Shown piece after piece: positions 11,308 to 21,651 of a stretch of DNA of 64,000 nt. The first letter of the stretch is position 1; each line of letters opens with the position of its first letter. Below the pieces are notes generated by a model. The model worked only from the letters and a program-made list of their open reading frames with translations. It did not search any database and was not told the DNA's origin. The stretch is taken from the NCBI GenBank assembly GCA_022575985.1, contig JAKSXM010000040.1, positions 13,286,001 through 13,350,000 on the forward strand. Direction: 5' to 3'. The DNA comes from Anagrus nilaparvatae (lineage: Eukaryota > Arthropoda > Insecta > Hymenoptera > Mymaridae). A program made the position numbers and the translations under genes.

Positions 11308-11876
11308 TTTGCAATCAGGATTTTCCTGAATGCTAAGCAATCAGTATTTTCCTGAAAGCTAAGCAACCAGGATTTCCTGAATGCTTTGCAACCAGGATTT
11401 CCTTAATGCTAAGCAATCAGGATTTTCCTGCTAGCTTAGCAACCAGGATTTCCTGAATGCTTTGTAATCAGGATTTTCCTGAAAGCTAAGCAACCAGGAT
11501 TTCCTGAATGCTTTGCAACCAGGATTTCCTTAATGCTAAGCAATCAGGATTTTCCTGATAGCTTAGCAACCAGGATTTCCTGAATGCTTTGCAATCAGGA
11601 TTTTCCTGAAAGCTAAGCAACCAGGATTTCCTGAATGCTTTGCAATCAGGATTTTCCTGAATGCTAAGCAATCAGGATTTTGTTGAAAGCTTAGCAACCA
11701 GGATTTCCTGAATGCTTTGCAATCAGGGTTTACTTAATGCTAAGCAATCAGGGTTTACTTAATGCTAAGCAATCAGGGATTTTTCTGAATGCTAAGCAAC
11801 CAGGATTTCCTGAATGCTTTGCAATCAGGATTTTCCTGAAAGCTAAGCAACCAGGATTTACTCAATGCTAAAAATA
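11308..11876 (+). repeat. 26-27-bp tandem repeat array, left
   Basis: About 20 imperfect units of 'AAGCAATCAGGATTTTCC' plus 'TGAATGCT'. Each unit contains the small palindrome TCAGGA-TTT-TCCTGA. A translated frame at 11,486-11,671 (repeating QENPDCKAFRKSWL) is a product of the repeat, not a gene. The array recurs in opposite orientation at 15,655-16,290. Confidence 0.9.
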
Positions 11877-12261
11877 AGGTACCCAAAGTAGTATGATAAA
11901 ATTTGTATCTTCAATCAAGAGATATTTAAATATTAGTCTCAAAATTTAAAAAACGTCCACATAAATAAAAAATGCCTTTATAAATAAAACGTACAATTTA
12001 TTTTTCATATCTAGGGCAAAAAAGCCTATTTTCTCCCCTAGGGAGACGGCTTTTCTGCCCATTATATGTTAAACTATATTTTGATTTCTATCTCTAAGTT
12101 ACTTCTAGGCAGTACTGAATAACTGTTGGTGAAACACTACGGTAACATTATTGAAGATATTTCGTGAAACACGAAAGAAATTCCCCCCAAGGAAAATTCT
12201 TTCGTGAAACACATATTTCCAAATTTTATCAGTTACTAATTTAGAAAAAGAAGTAATTAAA
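11877..12261. other. No gene seen
   Basis: AT-rich noncoding core of the giant element. It contains a short inverted pair ('attctttcgtgaaacac' against 'cgtgaaacacgaaagaaatt') near 12,170-12,215. Confidence 0.5.
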
Positions 12262-12706
12262 AGAAACTTGTAGAGCTATTTAAATATATACAGGCCTTAA
12301 TAAATAAATATAAAGGCCTTTTTTTAAGTTGGAATTAAGACTAGAGTTTCCAACATGTTTTTTACAAAAGAAACTTGGGGAGATAGTTTAATTATAGGCC
12401 TTAATAAATGAATATATGGGCCTTTTTGTAAGTTGGAAGTAACACTCGAGTTTCCAACATGTTTTTTACAATAGAAAATTGGAGTGCTATTTTAATTATA
12501 GGCCTTGATAAACAAATATAAAGGCCTTTTTTAAGCTGGAAGTAACACTCGAGTTTCCAACATTTCTTTTACAAAAGAAACTTCGGGAGATAGTTTAATT
12601 ATAGGCCTTAATAAATAAATATATGGGCCTTTTTTTAAGTTGGAATTAGGACTCGAGTTTCCAACATGTTTTTTACAAAAGAAACTAGGGGAGCTAATTT
12701 AATTAT
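12262..12706 (+). repeat. ~104-bp tandem repeat, four units
   Basis: 'ggccttaataaataaatata' recurs at 12,293, 12,397, 12,501 and 12,604 (spacing 104, 104, 103). Each unit continues 'ggcctttttttaagttgga' and 'gagtttccaacatgtttttt'. GGCCTT...AAGGCC makes each unit self-complementary at its start. Noncoding. Confidence 0.9.
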
Positions 12707-12827
12707 AGGTTTATATGAGATTATATGAGAGCCGTCGAAAAATATATTAATAAAAAATTATTAAAAATGTTTTAAGAAAAAGCGAATCAAAAAACCTACT
12801 AGGTGACATTACATAGTTATCATGATT

Positions 12828-13385
12828 TTATTGATCGAGTGAGTCGATCATTCTCGTGTTGATCGAGGGACTCAATCCAACGCTTGGGTTGAAAATATTT
12901 ATATATATTTTATTACACCTGTGACGAAAAGTATCTATGGACTTTTGAAAACCGGTGGAAATTTGTTTTTTACACCGTTGTGTACAATAACTATCTATTA
13001 TTGTATAAAGACCTAATTTTTTTTCCAAAATTTTTTTCACCAATAATCTCAAATTATGGTCTTTTGAAAAACTTTTGGCTACTAATGATCATGAGCCGGT
13101 GGCAATTTTTATTTTAGACCAACAATCTCGAACTATGACCTTTTGATATAATTAAGTGACTCGATCATTCTTGTATTGATCGAGGGACTCCATCCAACGC
13201 TTGTGTTTAAAATATTTATTTATATTTTATTAAATTTGTGACGAAAAGTATCAATGGACTTTTGGAAACCGGTGGAAATTTTTTTTACATTGTTGTGTAC
13301 ATTAACTATTATTGCATGAAGATCTGATTTTTTTTCCAAAATTTTTTTCACCAATAATCTCGAACTATGGCCTTTTGAAAAACTT
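12828..13385 (+). repeat. Direct duplication of a ~310-bp unit
   Basis: The phrase 'gatcgagggactc(a/c)atcc' followed by 'aacgcttg', 'gtgacgaaaagtat' and 'accggtggaaattt' occurs at about 12,850-13,000 and again at 13,170-13,290. Each copy ends with 'tctcgaactatggccttttg'-like text. Noncoding, and related in inverse orientation to 11,170-11,260. Confidence 0.75.
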
Positions 13386-13406
13386 TTGGCTATTAATGAT
13401 CGACGC

Positions 13407-13533
13407 TTTTGTGGATTCTATATGCAAAATCTGGCAAGACAGAATTTCAGGCATAAATATCACGTGACAGTTCAAAATGTTGAACGTCACGTAGTATTTA
13501 TGCCTGAAATTCTTACACAGGATCCACAAAAAG
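13407..13533. repeat. Perfect-stem hairpin, 'GAATTTCAGGCATAAATA'
   Basis: 'CTTTTTGTGGAT'-like ends and the inner arms GAATTTCAGGCATAAATA and TATTTATGCCTGAAATTC, followed by CACGTGAC...GTCACGT and GTTCAAAATGTTGAAC, fold into one long hairpin centred near 13,478. The left arm has a ~15-bp extra stretch (TATGCAAAATCTGGC). It looks like a small fold-back element or a strong cruciform-forming site. Confidence 0.8.
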
Positions 13534-14370
13534 CCATGAAAAAAGCGGAGTATGCGCGGTCGCTATTTCTGGTTTTATTTATTTCCAAAAAAATTTGATA
13601 AAATGTAACATGGGATAGTTGGGTTTATTTGGAACGATCTCTAATGTAAATATATCCGTCCAAAAATTTCACCAAGTTAAAATATATACTTTAAAGATCC
13701 TCTGATTCTAGTTACAAGATTTTTTTATAAAATAGAATTAGCGCAGCAGGCGTCGCACCCTTCATTTTCTGACGAGCTGAAACATTGCAGGTTAAAACTG
13801 ACGAAGAAATAGGAAGGATTCAGCGGAAAAAGTGACATAGTGATACCTTTTAAAAAAACATTTTATTTTCATATTTAGTCGGTTCTATAAATTAATTACT
13901 AAAAAAGATAAAATTACCTAAAAATTTAAGATAAATTTTCAATGTCCTAAACATGGGAAATTTCGCACCTAGAAGACTAACAAATTGGGAGCTAACATGC
14001 TTCATATATATGTTACACCCCATTTGTGAAATTGACCAATTCACGAACTGGTCAAGTAAATTGACCAATTCATGAATTGGTCAATGTTAAAAAAAATAAA
14101 CTGACCAGTTCTTGAAATGGTCAATTGACTTGACCAGTTCGTGAATTGGTCAAAAAATATTTAATTTTTTTCACAAATGGGTCAACGTCAAATTTCCATA
14201 TAGAGAACAAAGTTAATAACAGCGCTAAGCGTATTTCTTCTCATAAAATTTGTCCTATATACTCATATATTCATTTATTTATTCATAATAAATTAACTTA
14301 CTAAATATTTCTTATTTAATTTTTATTATTTAATTTTTAAATTATAATCAGAGAAATTAAGAAACAACGA

Positions 14371-14690
14371 ATCTCCACCGGCTGGGTGTTAAATTAAATT
14401 TCGCGCAGCACATTTTAAAATTAAGATTTTCTAACCATATATTTATGTATAATAATATTTTATGCTTTTCAGTATTTGGTACAAGAATATAGAAAAAAAA
14501 TTTTATGACCCAAAAATGTCAAAATTTTAGCATGTGATATTTGTTTAAACAAATAAACATTTTCAATTTTTTTTAGATTCTTGTACCAAATACTGAAAAG
14601 CATAAAATATTATTATAAATAAATATATGGTTTAAAAATCTCAATTTTTAAAATGTGTTTCGCGGAAAAACCCAGTGTCGTAAAGACTGA
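14371..14690. repeat. Hairpin repeat related to the 54,738-55,456 element
   Basis: Arms 'gcttttcagtatttggtaca' at about 14,463 and its inverse at about 14,580 form a long palindrome with outer arms 'ctgggtgtt...cgcgcagcacatttta' and 'aaaatgtgtttcgcg...acccag'. The same core (cttttcagtattt.gtacaagaatata) and the same CTGGGTGTT...GCGCA ends are found at 54,738-55,456, so both belong to one fold-back family. Confidence 0.8.
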
Positions 14691-14731
14691 CCCTAAAAGT
14701 AAAACTTCCTAGGGAGTTGTAGGGAAAAATA

Positions 14732-15000
14732 TTATACGTCTGAATTAAAATAAATAATATAATGTATTTTAATTTTAGACGTAGTACTTAATATTTTATG
14801 GTATTTTTTTATTTTTTGATACAAACAGTTCAGAGACAAAAATTTTCCAAAATTTAGGTAACAGATCCAAGGGATCAACAGTAATAACGAATTTTTGAAA
14901 ACTAGTACTTCCATATATTCAGACAAATAAAACTTATTTATTGACATTGAGCCCTGAGTTTCCGGGCCCAGAAGGCCCATTGTAACGAACAAAAGGTGGT
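14732..15000. other. No gene seen; one copy of the 155-bp unit
   Basis: 'gacgtagtacttaatatttta' at about 14,778 matches the tandem unit at 1,595-2,400. The minus-strand frame 14,732-14,992 has no family match. Confidence 0.4.
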
Positions 15001-15654
15001 TGGCATGTTTTTTTGACCTAATAAACCAAATGTAATGAACTCCCCTTGTAAATTTTTATTTTGAAAAAGTTAAAAGAAAAAAAATTTTTTTATAATTATT
15101 ATATTGATTGTTTATTTCTATAAAAAATAAAAATTACTAAAATGTATGTCATGTAATTAAAAATAAATAAAATATATCTATGTTGAATACAAAAATTTTT
15201 CCTTTAACATGCTTCACAAGTATTAAAAAAAAAGAAAGAAACGTCGTTGACCCATTTGTGAAATAAATTTTATTTTTTTTTTACCATTTCACGAAATAAA
15301 AATTGACTAATTGACAAACTGGTCAACACATTTCTTAATTTTACCAGTTCACGAATTGGTCAATTTACTAAAAATTTACTTGACCAATTCACGAAATGGT
15401 CAATTTCACAAATGGGGTGTAACATATATACAAACATTGGCAAAATTTGGGCTAAGTCGGCAAAAGTAATTCTGCAAGAGATGTACCTTACATCCAGAAT
15501 AGCCAGATATACCCCTCTATTAATTTTAATTTTTTATGTGAATAATATTACTTTTAATTTGACGTTTATATCAATAATTTCAAAATAAATTTTTTACTTA
15601 AAAAGTGTGAAAAAGTTGTCCATTCACTGCATATAAATAATCAAGATGATATCT

Positions 15655-16290
15655 GTAAGGAATTATTAGCATTCAGGAAATTACTGAATACTCAGCATTT
15701 AAAAAATCCTGAATGCTCAGTGTTGCGGAAAATCCCGATTGCTAAGCATCCAAAAAATCTTGATTGTAAAGCATTCAGGAAAAAAATTACTGCTTAGCAT
15801 CCAGGAAATCCTGATCGTAAAGCATTCAAGAAACCCTGATTGCAAAGCATTCAGGAAAACACTGATTGCTTAGCTTGCTTAGCATTCAAGAAATCCTGAT
15901 TGCTTAGGATTCAGTAAACCCTGTATGCTTAGCATTCAGGAAATCCTGATTGCTTAGCATTCAGGAAATCCCTGATTGCTTAGCATCCATGAAAATCCCT
16001 GATTGCTAAGCATTCAGGAAATACTGATTGCTAAGCATTCAGGAAATACTGATTGCTTAGCATTCAGGAAATCCCTGATTGCTCAGCATTTAGGAAAATC
16101 CATGATTGCTAGGCATTCAGGAAATCCTGATTGCTTAGCATTGAGGAAATCCTGATTGTTAAGCATTCAGGAAATCCTGATTGCTTAGCATTGAGGAAAT
16201 CCTGATTGCTTAGAATTCAGGAAAATCCCTGATTGCTTAGAATTCAGGAAAATATTGAGTTCTAAGCATTTAGAAAATCCTTGATTACCT
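15655..16290 (-). repeat. 26-27-bp tandem repeat array, right (inverted)
   Basis: More than 20 imperfect units of 'ATTCAGGAAATCCTGATTGC' plus 'TTAGC', the reverse complement of the array at 11,308-11,876. It forms the right inner arm of the giant palindrome. Confidence 0.9.
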
Positions 16291-16510
16291 ATACCCGTAT
16301 ATTATGTTATAATGTTATGTTATAATTTGAGATTCTTCTTTAGAAAAAAGTTAATTTGTTCCCAAAATTCTTGTCACAAAATGATACAAAATTAGCAAAT
16401 TTTTTTCCTCATTGTACGTAGTACCTTATTGATTTCTATGGGAATACTAGTTTTAGAACCTCGTTTATATTAATTTTTCGGATCTGATACTAAATTTTTT
16501 CCAAATTGTT
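16290..16510 (-). repeat. Inner inverted repeat, right copy
   Basis: Reverse complement of 10,440-10,680 (shared 'cctgattacctatacccgtat'-like text and 'gatctgatac' at the outer end). Confidence 0.7.
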
Positions 16511-17140
16511 TTATAAAATGAAAAATAAAAAATTAATAAAAAACATAAATATTTTTTAATTTTTTTTTTGGTGTAATACCTAATTTATTTCTATAAAAGT
16601 ATTAACATCTGAAAATATGGTTTTTAATATATCTCAAATCTGATACTCAATTTTTTGAAAATATTTTGCTTAATTTTTTTTGAAAAAAAAAACACAATTA
16701 TTTTTTTTTTGGATGTAGTATCTAATTTTGTTTTAAGAAAGTACTAATATCATCTGAAAGTATGGTTTAATTCCATATCTTAAATGTAATAATAAATTTT
16801 TTGTAAAATTTAGTCCTCAAAATTTTTCAAACAAAAAAATAAAAAAAAACAGAAATATTTTTTTTCTTTTTGAATGTATTACCTAATTTATTTCTATGAA
16901 AGTACTTATATCTATAATTATCGTTTTCACTGGATATCTTAAATTGAAACCTAATTTTTTTCTCACAATTTGTAAATAATTAAAAATAGCAATATTTTTA
17001 TTATTATGGAACGTAGTACTTAATTTTTTCTATGAAAGTACTAATATGTAAAATTATCGCTTTTACTAGGTAAAATAGACAATTAAAAATATTTTTTGTT
17101 GTTAATGAGGAACCTTAGTGCCAATTACTTGGCAGCTTTT
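16420..17140 (+). repeat. ~150-bp tandem repeat, about five units
   Basis: 'gtagtaccttattgatttctat' and variants at 16,426, 16,572, 16,715, 16,876 and 17,012 (spacing 136-161). Same family as 1,595-2,400. It ends in 'gttaatgaggaacc...gccaattacttggcagc', shared with 49,141-49,185. Confidence 0.75.
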
Positions 17141-17689
17141 TTATAATTTTTAGAAATATTTCCAAAAAACATCAACGCTGAGAGTCGCTGAATTAGGTCG
17201 ATTGGCCGTAACTCGGGCTGCTTTAGACCTAGAGGACTGATAATTTAAGTATTTCCCTATTTTAGTGTTTAAAAAACATGGGAAAAATTGGAGGTCCGTC
17301 CGACGAACCGACCTGTCAACTAAAGCTGTTTTGGCTCGCAAAGACTCTAGAGATAAAAATCAAAAATTTTGAAATTGAAAATTAAAAAAATTTTTTATCA
17401 AATCCATAGGTATTTTTTTTGCGGAGTATTAATTTAATAACTGGCATTAGTTAATTGATAAGAAAATACAATTTGCTTGATTAAGCATCTAAGCCTTAAG
17501 TGGCCAGCATAACTAGTCTGGTCCACTGGTTATGTAATGAGCCTCTGGATTACCTAATGCTGATGCAACTGTTGAATCTAGTGAAATTACGAAAATTTCA
17601 GTTTAAATTGAAACAAGACCTCAATCTTTTTTTGTAGAACAAGATTTAATTGATAAAAAATTTATTGCTTACCTATTATATCAATTTTT
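17141..17689. other. No gene seen
   Basis: Noncoding stretch between the satellite and the right arm. The minus-strand frame 17,150-17,341 has no recognised motif. Confidence 0.45.
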
Positions 17690-18390
17690 TATGTATTAAT
17701 TTGCATGATTTTATTAATTTTTTTTAAATTAATAGTCATTTTAGATTAACGAAAATTGCTGCAAAATCTCATGCAAATACTGATATTATATAGAGGATAT
17801 TATTCATAAGGTGTTCATATTATATACTTTAAAGGATGAAAAATAATAAATAAATCATTAAATGAACCATAAAGTATCTGATAAATTTCAATAACATTTT
17901 AAAAACAATTAATTTTTAGAATTTAAAAAGAAACTTTTGGAAAATCATAATAAAAATAATATAATTTAATGGAAGAAAATAGATAAATAAGAACCAAAAT
18001 ATATGATTAAATATACATTTATTCAAAAATATTTAAATGTTTTTATAACTATAATTTAAATAAATTTTAAATAATGTTTTTAAATAATTTGTTTATTACA
18101 TTTAACTGTAAAAAATAAATTTATTAAACATTTTTCAAAAATTTTAATTTATACAAGTATATAAATTAACAATTCATTTAGCTTGATCAAAATTTGAGAA
18201 ATTAAGTCTACACTTTAAAAATAAATAATTAAAAGAAAAGAAAAAAAAAAAAAAAATTATGAAACTACATATTTTATTTTACAAAAAATTAGCCATTTTA
18301 TAAACAAGCTCTACTAACAACACTCCATTTGCAAAAACAATTTTTTAAAATCACTTTTATTGTAAGTAGATTTATTTTGAACGATCAATT

Positions 18391-19003
18391 CTAGAGAACT
18401 ACTTTTAACTTATCCAAGCAACAAGAATCTGCTAATATCAAATTATCAATCACAATGTCGATATTTAAGTACTGTAATAAAATATCTTGACACGTTCCCT
18501 TCAATCCATTAATTACATACTTGTTTGCCGCTAATAATACAGAATAAACATTTTCAGAATTTAACTTTTCAGTGTAACAAAATTTCCACTTTGTTAAAAT
18601 CAACATCACTGGCTGCAATCACTGGAACATTTTTATCTTTTGTAAATATTTCATGAAATCTTGGACTTCTTGATGCTAATATAAATTTATGAGCTGAAAT
18701 TCCTTGATCTCCTAAAATTAACTTTACGTCATAGAGTTCACTGTCTTTTATAAGCATATTTTCAAAATCTTTTAATTCATTCAGTAAAAATTGATTCTCT
18801 TTTTCGTGATTTGTTTTTTTATTTTCATATTCAGCTGTACTACTTGTATCAGGAAAAGAAAAGTTAAAATTAGGTGTTGCTAATACTGGTAGAGTTATGA
18901 CTGATTGCAGAGTTATCATAATAGATGTTTGTATTCTCTTAACAAAGTGAAAATTTTTAATAAACTTTTTTGGATGGAGGTATTTTCCTGCACTAACATT
19001 CAA
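18391..19003 (-). pseudogene. BTB/POZ-BACK domain fragment (right arm)
   Basis: Inverted twin of 8,957-9,569: the same two frames, BTB core at 18,569-19,003 and BTB-end/BACK at 18,391-18,618, broken by a frameshift at the same place. Because both arms share the lesion, the BTB copy was already damaged before the inverted repeat formed, or gene conversion has kept the arms alike. Differences from the left arm are few (I for T, E for D, V for M, H for Y). Confidence 0.8.
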
Positions 19004-19211
19004 CGAATATCATTTTTGGACATGGAGAATAAGGCCCAAGATGACAAAGCAAAACACATATGTTTCCACATTTTGTTTGTAAAAATTTACAACAAATATC
19101 TCCACAAGAACGAGGAATGAGCCACGGTTGGTTTTTAGCATATTCAGTATATTCAGTTCTATTTCTTAATTCACACTTTCTCTTTACAACAATTCCCTTT
19201 TTTTTTGCCAT
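18993..19211 (-). pseudogene. NF-X1-type zinc-finger-like fragment (right arm)
   Basis: Inverted twin of 8,749-8,967, differing by one residue near the start (KK for KN). It has the same PRSCGDIC, CVLLCH and CPKM motifs and the same Tyr replacing a motif Cys. Confidence 0.55.
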
Positions 19212-20280
19212 TTTGTATGTAATACCTCCCTTTTCTGATTCCTGTGACTATGTCATTTCCCAGGTTAATTGTAGAACCGTTCATGGTTTCATTATTGTTC
19301 ACAGCTTTGTCAGATGAAACGTTATCATTAATACTACGCTTATAATAATAATTATGATAATTCAGCTGGTTTTACTGTAAAGAAAAAAGTAAATTAATTT
19401 TAGCAATTAATTTATAGTGAATTAATAAGAAATTATTTAATTTTACCTTTTGTGGCTGAAACATTTTTGGTTTGATTTTGCATTTCTTCAGGAATACTTT
19501 GCAAATCAATTAATAATTAGCGAAATTGGGATAACCGCATTATTAAATAAAATAAAATATTTAAACTTTCTGAAAAATTATATAAAATACATAAGTATTT
19601 ATTATAATGCGTATCTTGTTATTAAAAAAAATAATAATAATAAACTCCAAATACTCACATGGGTATTATATGAATAAAATTATTAAATTTTATTTTATTA
19701 TTATTTAATCACACTTTAATTAATAATTATTGATATTTTAACTAATTACTTTTTTTTTTAACTGTTACAATAATTATTGCATTTTATTTAACTGTTTATT
19801 ATTGTTTATTTACCGTCTTCCATATATTATTCTATACTAAACTATAGCTTTTTTTTTACCGCATTGGCACCAACATAAAATAATCATAGGTTATTGTGTT
19901 CTTAAACTCATCAAAAAAACGATACCTGAAGTTGGAGTCCGATATTTCAAAATGTCTACTTGTTTTTAAAATTTATAAATTAATTTTATTTCTAATTTTT
20001 AATATTACTTATAATTTTATTTATTTATCAACTTTTACTAGCAATATAGCTTTCTAAAGAGTTTAATTTCATATTTCAACAAAAAAATTTTCTATTCATT
20101 CATTTTTCGCTAAAATAAAATTTTTATTTCCTAAAATAATTAATTTTTTTTTAAATTTCTTTTTTCATTTCATTTCTACAACCCTACTGATGATTCATGC
20201 CAAGTTTAGTCAAAAAATATTTATTAGAACCAAAACTATAGCCTACCAAACACCAGTCATGAAATAATTGTCACACAGTA

Positions 20281-20345
20281 CTAGTCACTTTTCTAATAAT
20301 AGTATAATTTTTAATCATAATAAAATTTATAATAATGATAATAAT
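20281..20345 (+). pseudogene. Non-LTR ORF1, middle bridge between two insertions
   Basis: A 65-bp Asn/Ser-rich stretch continues the low-complexity linker of ORF1. It begins right after the TA flank of the giant element and ends in the 16-bp target duplication TAATAATGATAATAAT (20,330-20,345) of the R1-like insertion. The same linker resumes at 26,103. Confidence 0.65.
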
Positions 20346-20800
20346 TTTTTTTTTTTTTTTTTTTTTTTTTTGCCCAGTGGCAGAGAGGTGAAAATGCGTT
20401 ACGCACGAACAGAACCCGGTGTTCTGAACAGTGTCGGACTCCATGATGGCAAGGCACTCTGCAAATAATGCATTGCCCCATGTTTACCGACTAAACTCAC
20501 CCCTCATCATACCTTATACAAGTCAGCCCGGAACCGTTTATCACATTACATCGGGTTGACTTAAGGCCATGTATCTTCATTGACTGAAGATCCTCCCATC
20601 CATTAATCCTTTCTTTCTCCTTCTTGTTATTTCACCGTGTCGTCAACTAGATAAATAAGTAAGTTTATTAATAAATAAATATATAAATAAATAAATAAAT
20701 AAATATATAAATAAATAAATAAATAGATATCCTTGTACGTCCTACATTGTCCACTCTTTGGTGCCGCGTGCAAAAACTGTCCATCTCGGTCGCTCCTACA
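20346..20800 (-). other. R1-like 3' UTR and poly(A)
   Basis: Related in sequence to the tail at 55,885-56,100 (shared 'aaatgcgttacgca', 'taccttata', 'ggaccgttt/ggaaccgttt' and 'ttaaggccat'), showing that the two elements are relatives. A (AAAT)n tract at 20,645-20,730 lies just downstream of ORF2. Confidence 0.7.
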
Positions 20801-20812
20801 CGCGGCTCCTTG

Positions 20813-21640
20813 TTAGGGTGTCGTCAATAGCTTTTTAGTTCTCAGAATATCCTCCACGAGCCTTGCAACAGCACTCCATCCTTCTTCATTTTGAAACATT
20901 CTTTCAACGACATTGTCAGGCGTAATGTACCCTATTTCCGCCTCCAATTCCCTTCTTTTGATAACCCACCGATCGCAACGAAAGAACGTGTGATACGCAT
21001 CATCGCGTTTGCCGGGACAGAACACACATTCGGAGCTTCCAACTTTGCCCATCCTGAAGAGATAGGACTGAAAAATCCCGTGTCCACTGAGAAACTAGGT
21101 CAAGAAGTATTTCACTTCCCCATGTTCTCTCTGAATCCATGGAGAGACATGGTTTATGAGATGCCTGGTCCATGCGCTGTCTGTGCGATCCTTCCAGAGC
21201 GTCTGCCACTCCAGCATCACATCCCTCCTAACTTCCGCTTTGATACGGTCGACGTCGCCTTCATTTTTTCTATTATAAATAAGTTTACGCTCTTTGGCGA
21301 GGAGCTTAATTGGGATAATGCCTGCAATCACAAGGACTGCCGCTTCCGAGACAGTGCTGTACGCGCAAAAAACCCTCAGAGCACCTTGCCTCTGAACTCT
21401 TATTATGCCTTTCGAATACATATCCTTTTCTAACGCCTTTCACCAAATTTCTGCTCCATACAATAGGATGGAGTGAGTTACAGACATTAGTAGCTTCCTC
21501 TTGCTGGACTTTGGGCCGTTCATATTTGACATCAGCCTGCTCAGGGCTTGCGTCGTGGTACCTGCCTTCTTGACCCTTTGGAAGATGTGCTCCCAATAAC
21601 TCAGCTTCGTGTCCAGAGATATCCCTAGATATTTAACGAA
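20813..21640 (-). pseudogene. R1-like ORF2, C-terminal part
   Basis: Several frames joined by shifts encode the region after the RT: TVIETKRFVKYLGISLDTKLSYWEHI (thumb/connection start), SVTHSILLYGAEIW (the conserved 'LLYGaeiW' phrase), and CVFCPGKRDDAYHTFFRCDRW, the Cys-Cys-His-Cys finger found at the C terminus of R1/LOA LINE reverse transcriptases. Stops interrupt it at about 21,053, 21,095 and 21,455, so at least three lesions are present. The frame ends at 20,813. Confidence 0.8.
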
Positions 21641-21651
21641 CCTTTTCGTCT

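Larger units (their letters stand above)
14011..15424. mobile_element. 1.4-kb TIR element with repeated subterminal palindromes
   Basis: TGTTACACCCCATTTGTG at 14,011 and its complement ending at 15,424 form TIRs that match for 28 bp and remain similar for longer. TATATA flanks both ends (14,005-14,010 and 15,425-15,430), a possible 6-bp target duplication. Both subterminal regions hold several copies of the palindrome TTGACCAATTC-A-GAATTGGTCAA in slightly varied form, the layout expected for transposase-binding sites. No transposase is encoded. A hairpin (14,371-14,690) lies within. Confidence 0.8.
7683..20278. mobile_element. 12.6-kb giant inverted-repeat element, flanked by TA
   Basis: The two ends are inverted copies: CTGTGTGACAATTATTT at 7,683 and its complement ending at 20,278. 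TA lies outside both (7,681-7,682 and 20,279-20,280). If the repeat is taken to begin at GTGTGAC, the flanks are AATACT and AGTACT, an imperfect 6-bp alternative. Arms of about 2.4 kb each match almost throughout. An inner pair of inverted segments (10,440-11,870 against 15,660-16,510) lies inside. The core contains tandem repeats and a nested element at 14,011-15,424. It interrupts non-LTR ORF1, whose sequence continues on both sides. I see no transposase, polymerase or integrase, so the mobilising enzyme is unknown. Confidence 0.8.
17690..20278 (-). repeat. Right arm of the giant inverted repeat
   Basis: Inverse of 7,683-10,100, with extra AT-rich sequence at about 17,880-18,240. It carries minus-strand copies of the exon-like, NF-X1-like and BTB/BACK fragments. 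Confidence 0.9.

Noticed and set aside
11486..11671. A 61-residue repeat protein (QENPDCKAFRKSWL units)
   Set aside because: It is only the translation of the 26-bp tandem array; no start context and no conservation of frame between units.
11308..16290. CRISPR-like arrays
   Set aside because: Units are contiguous with no unique spacers, no cas genes, and a eukaryotic setting.
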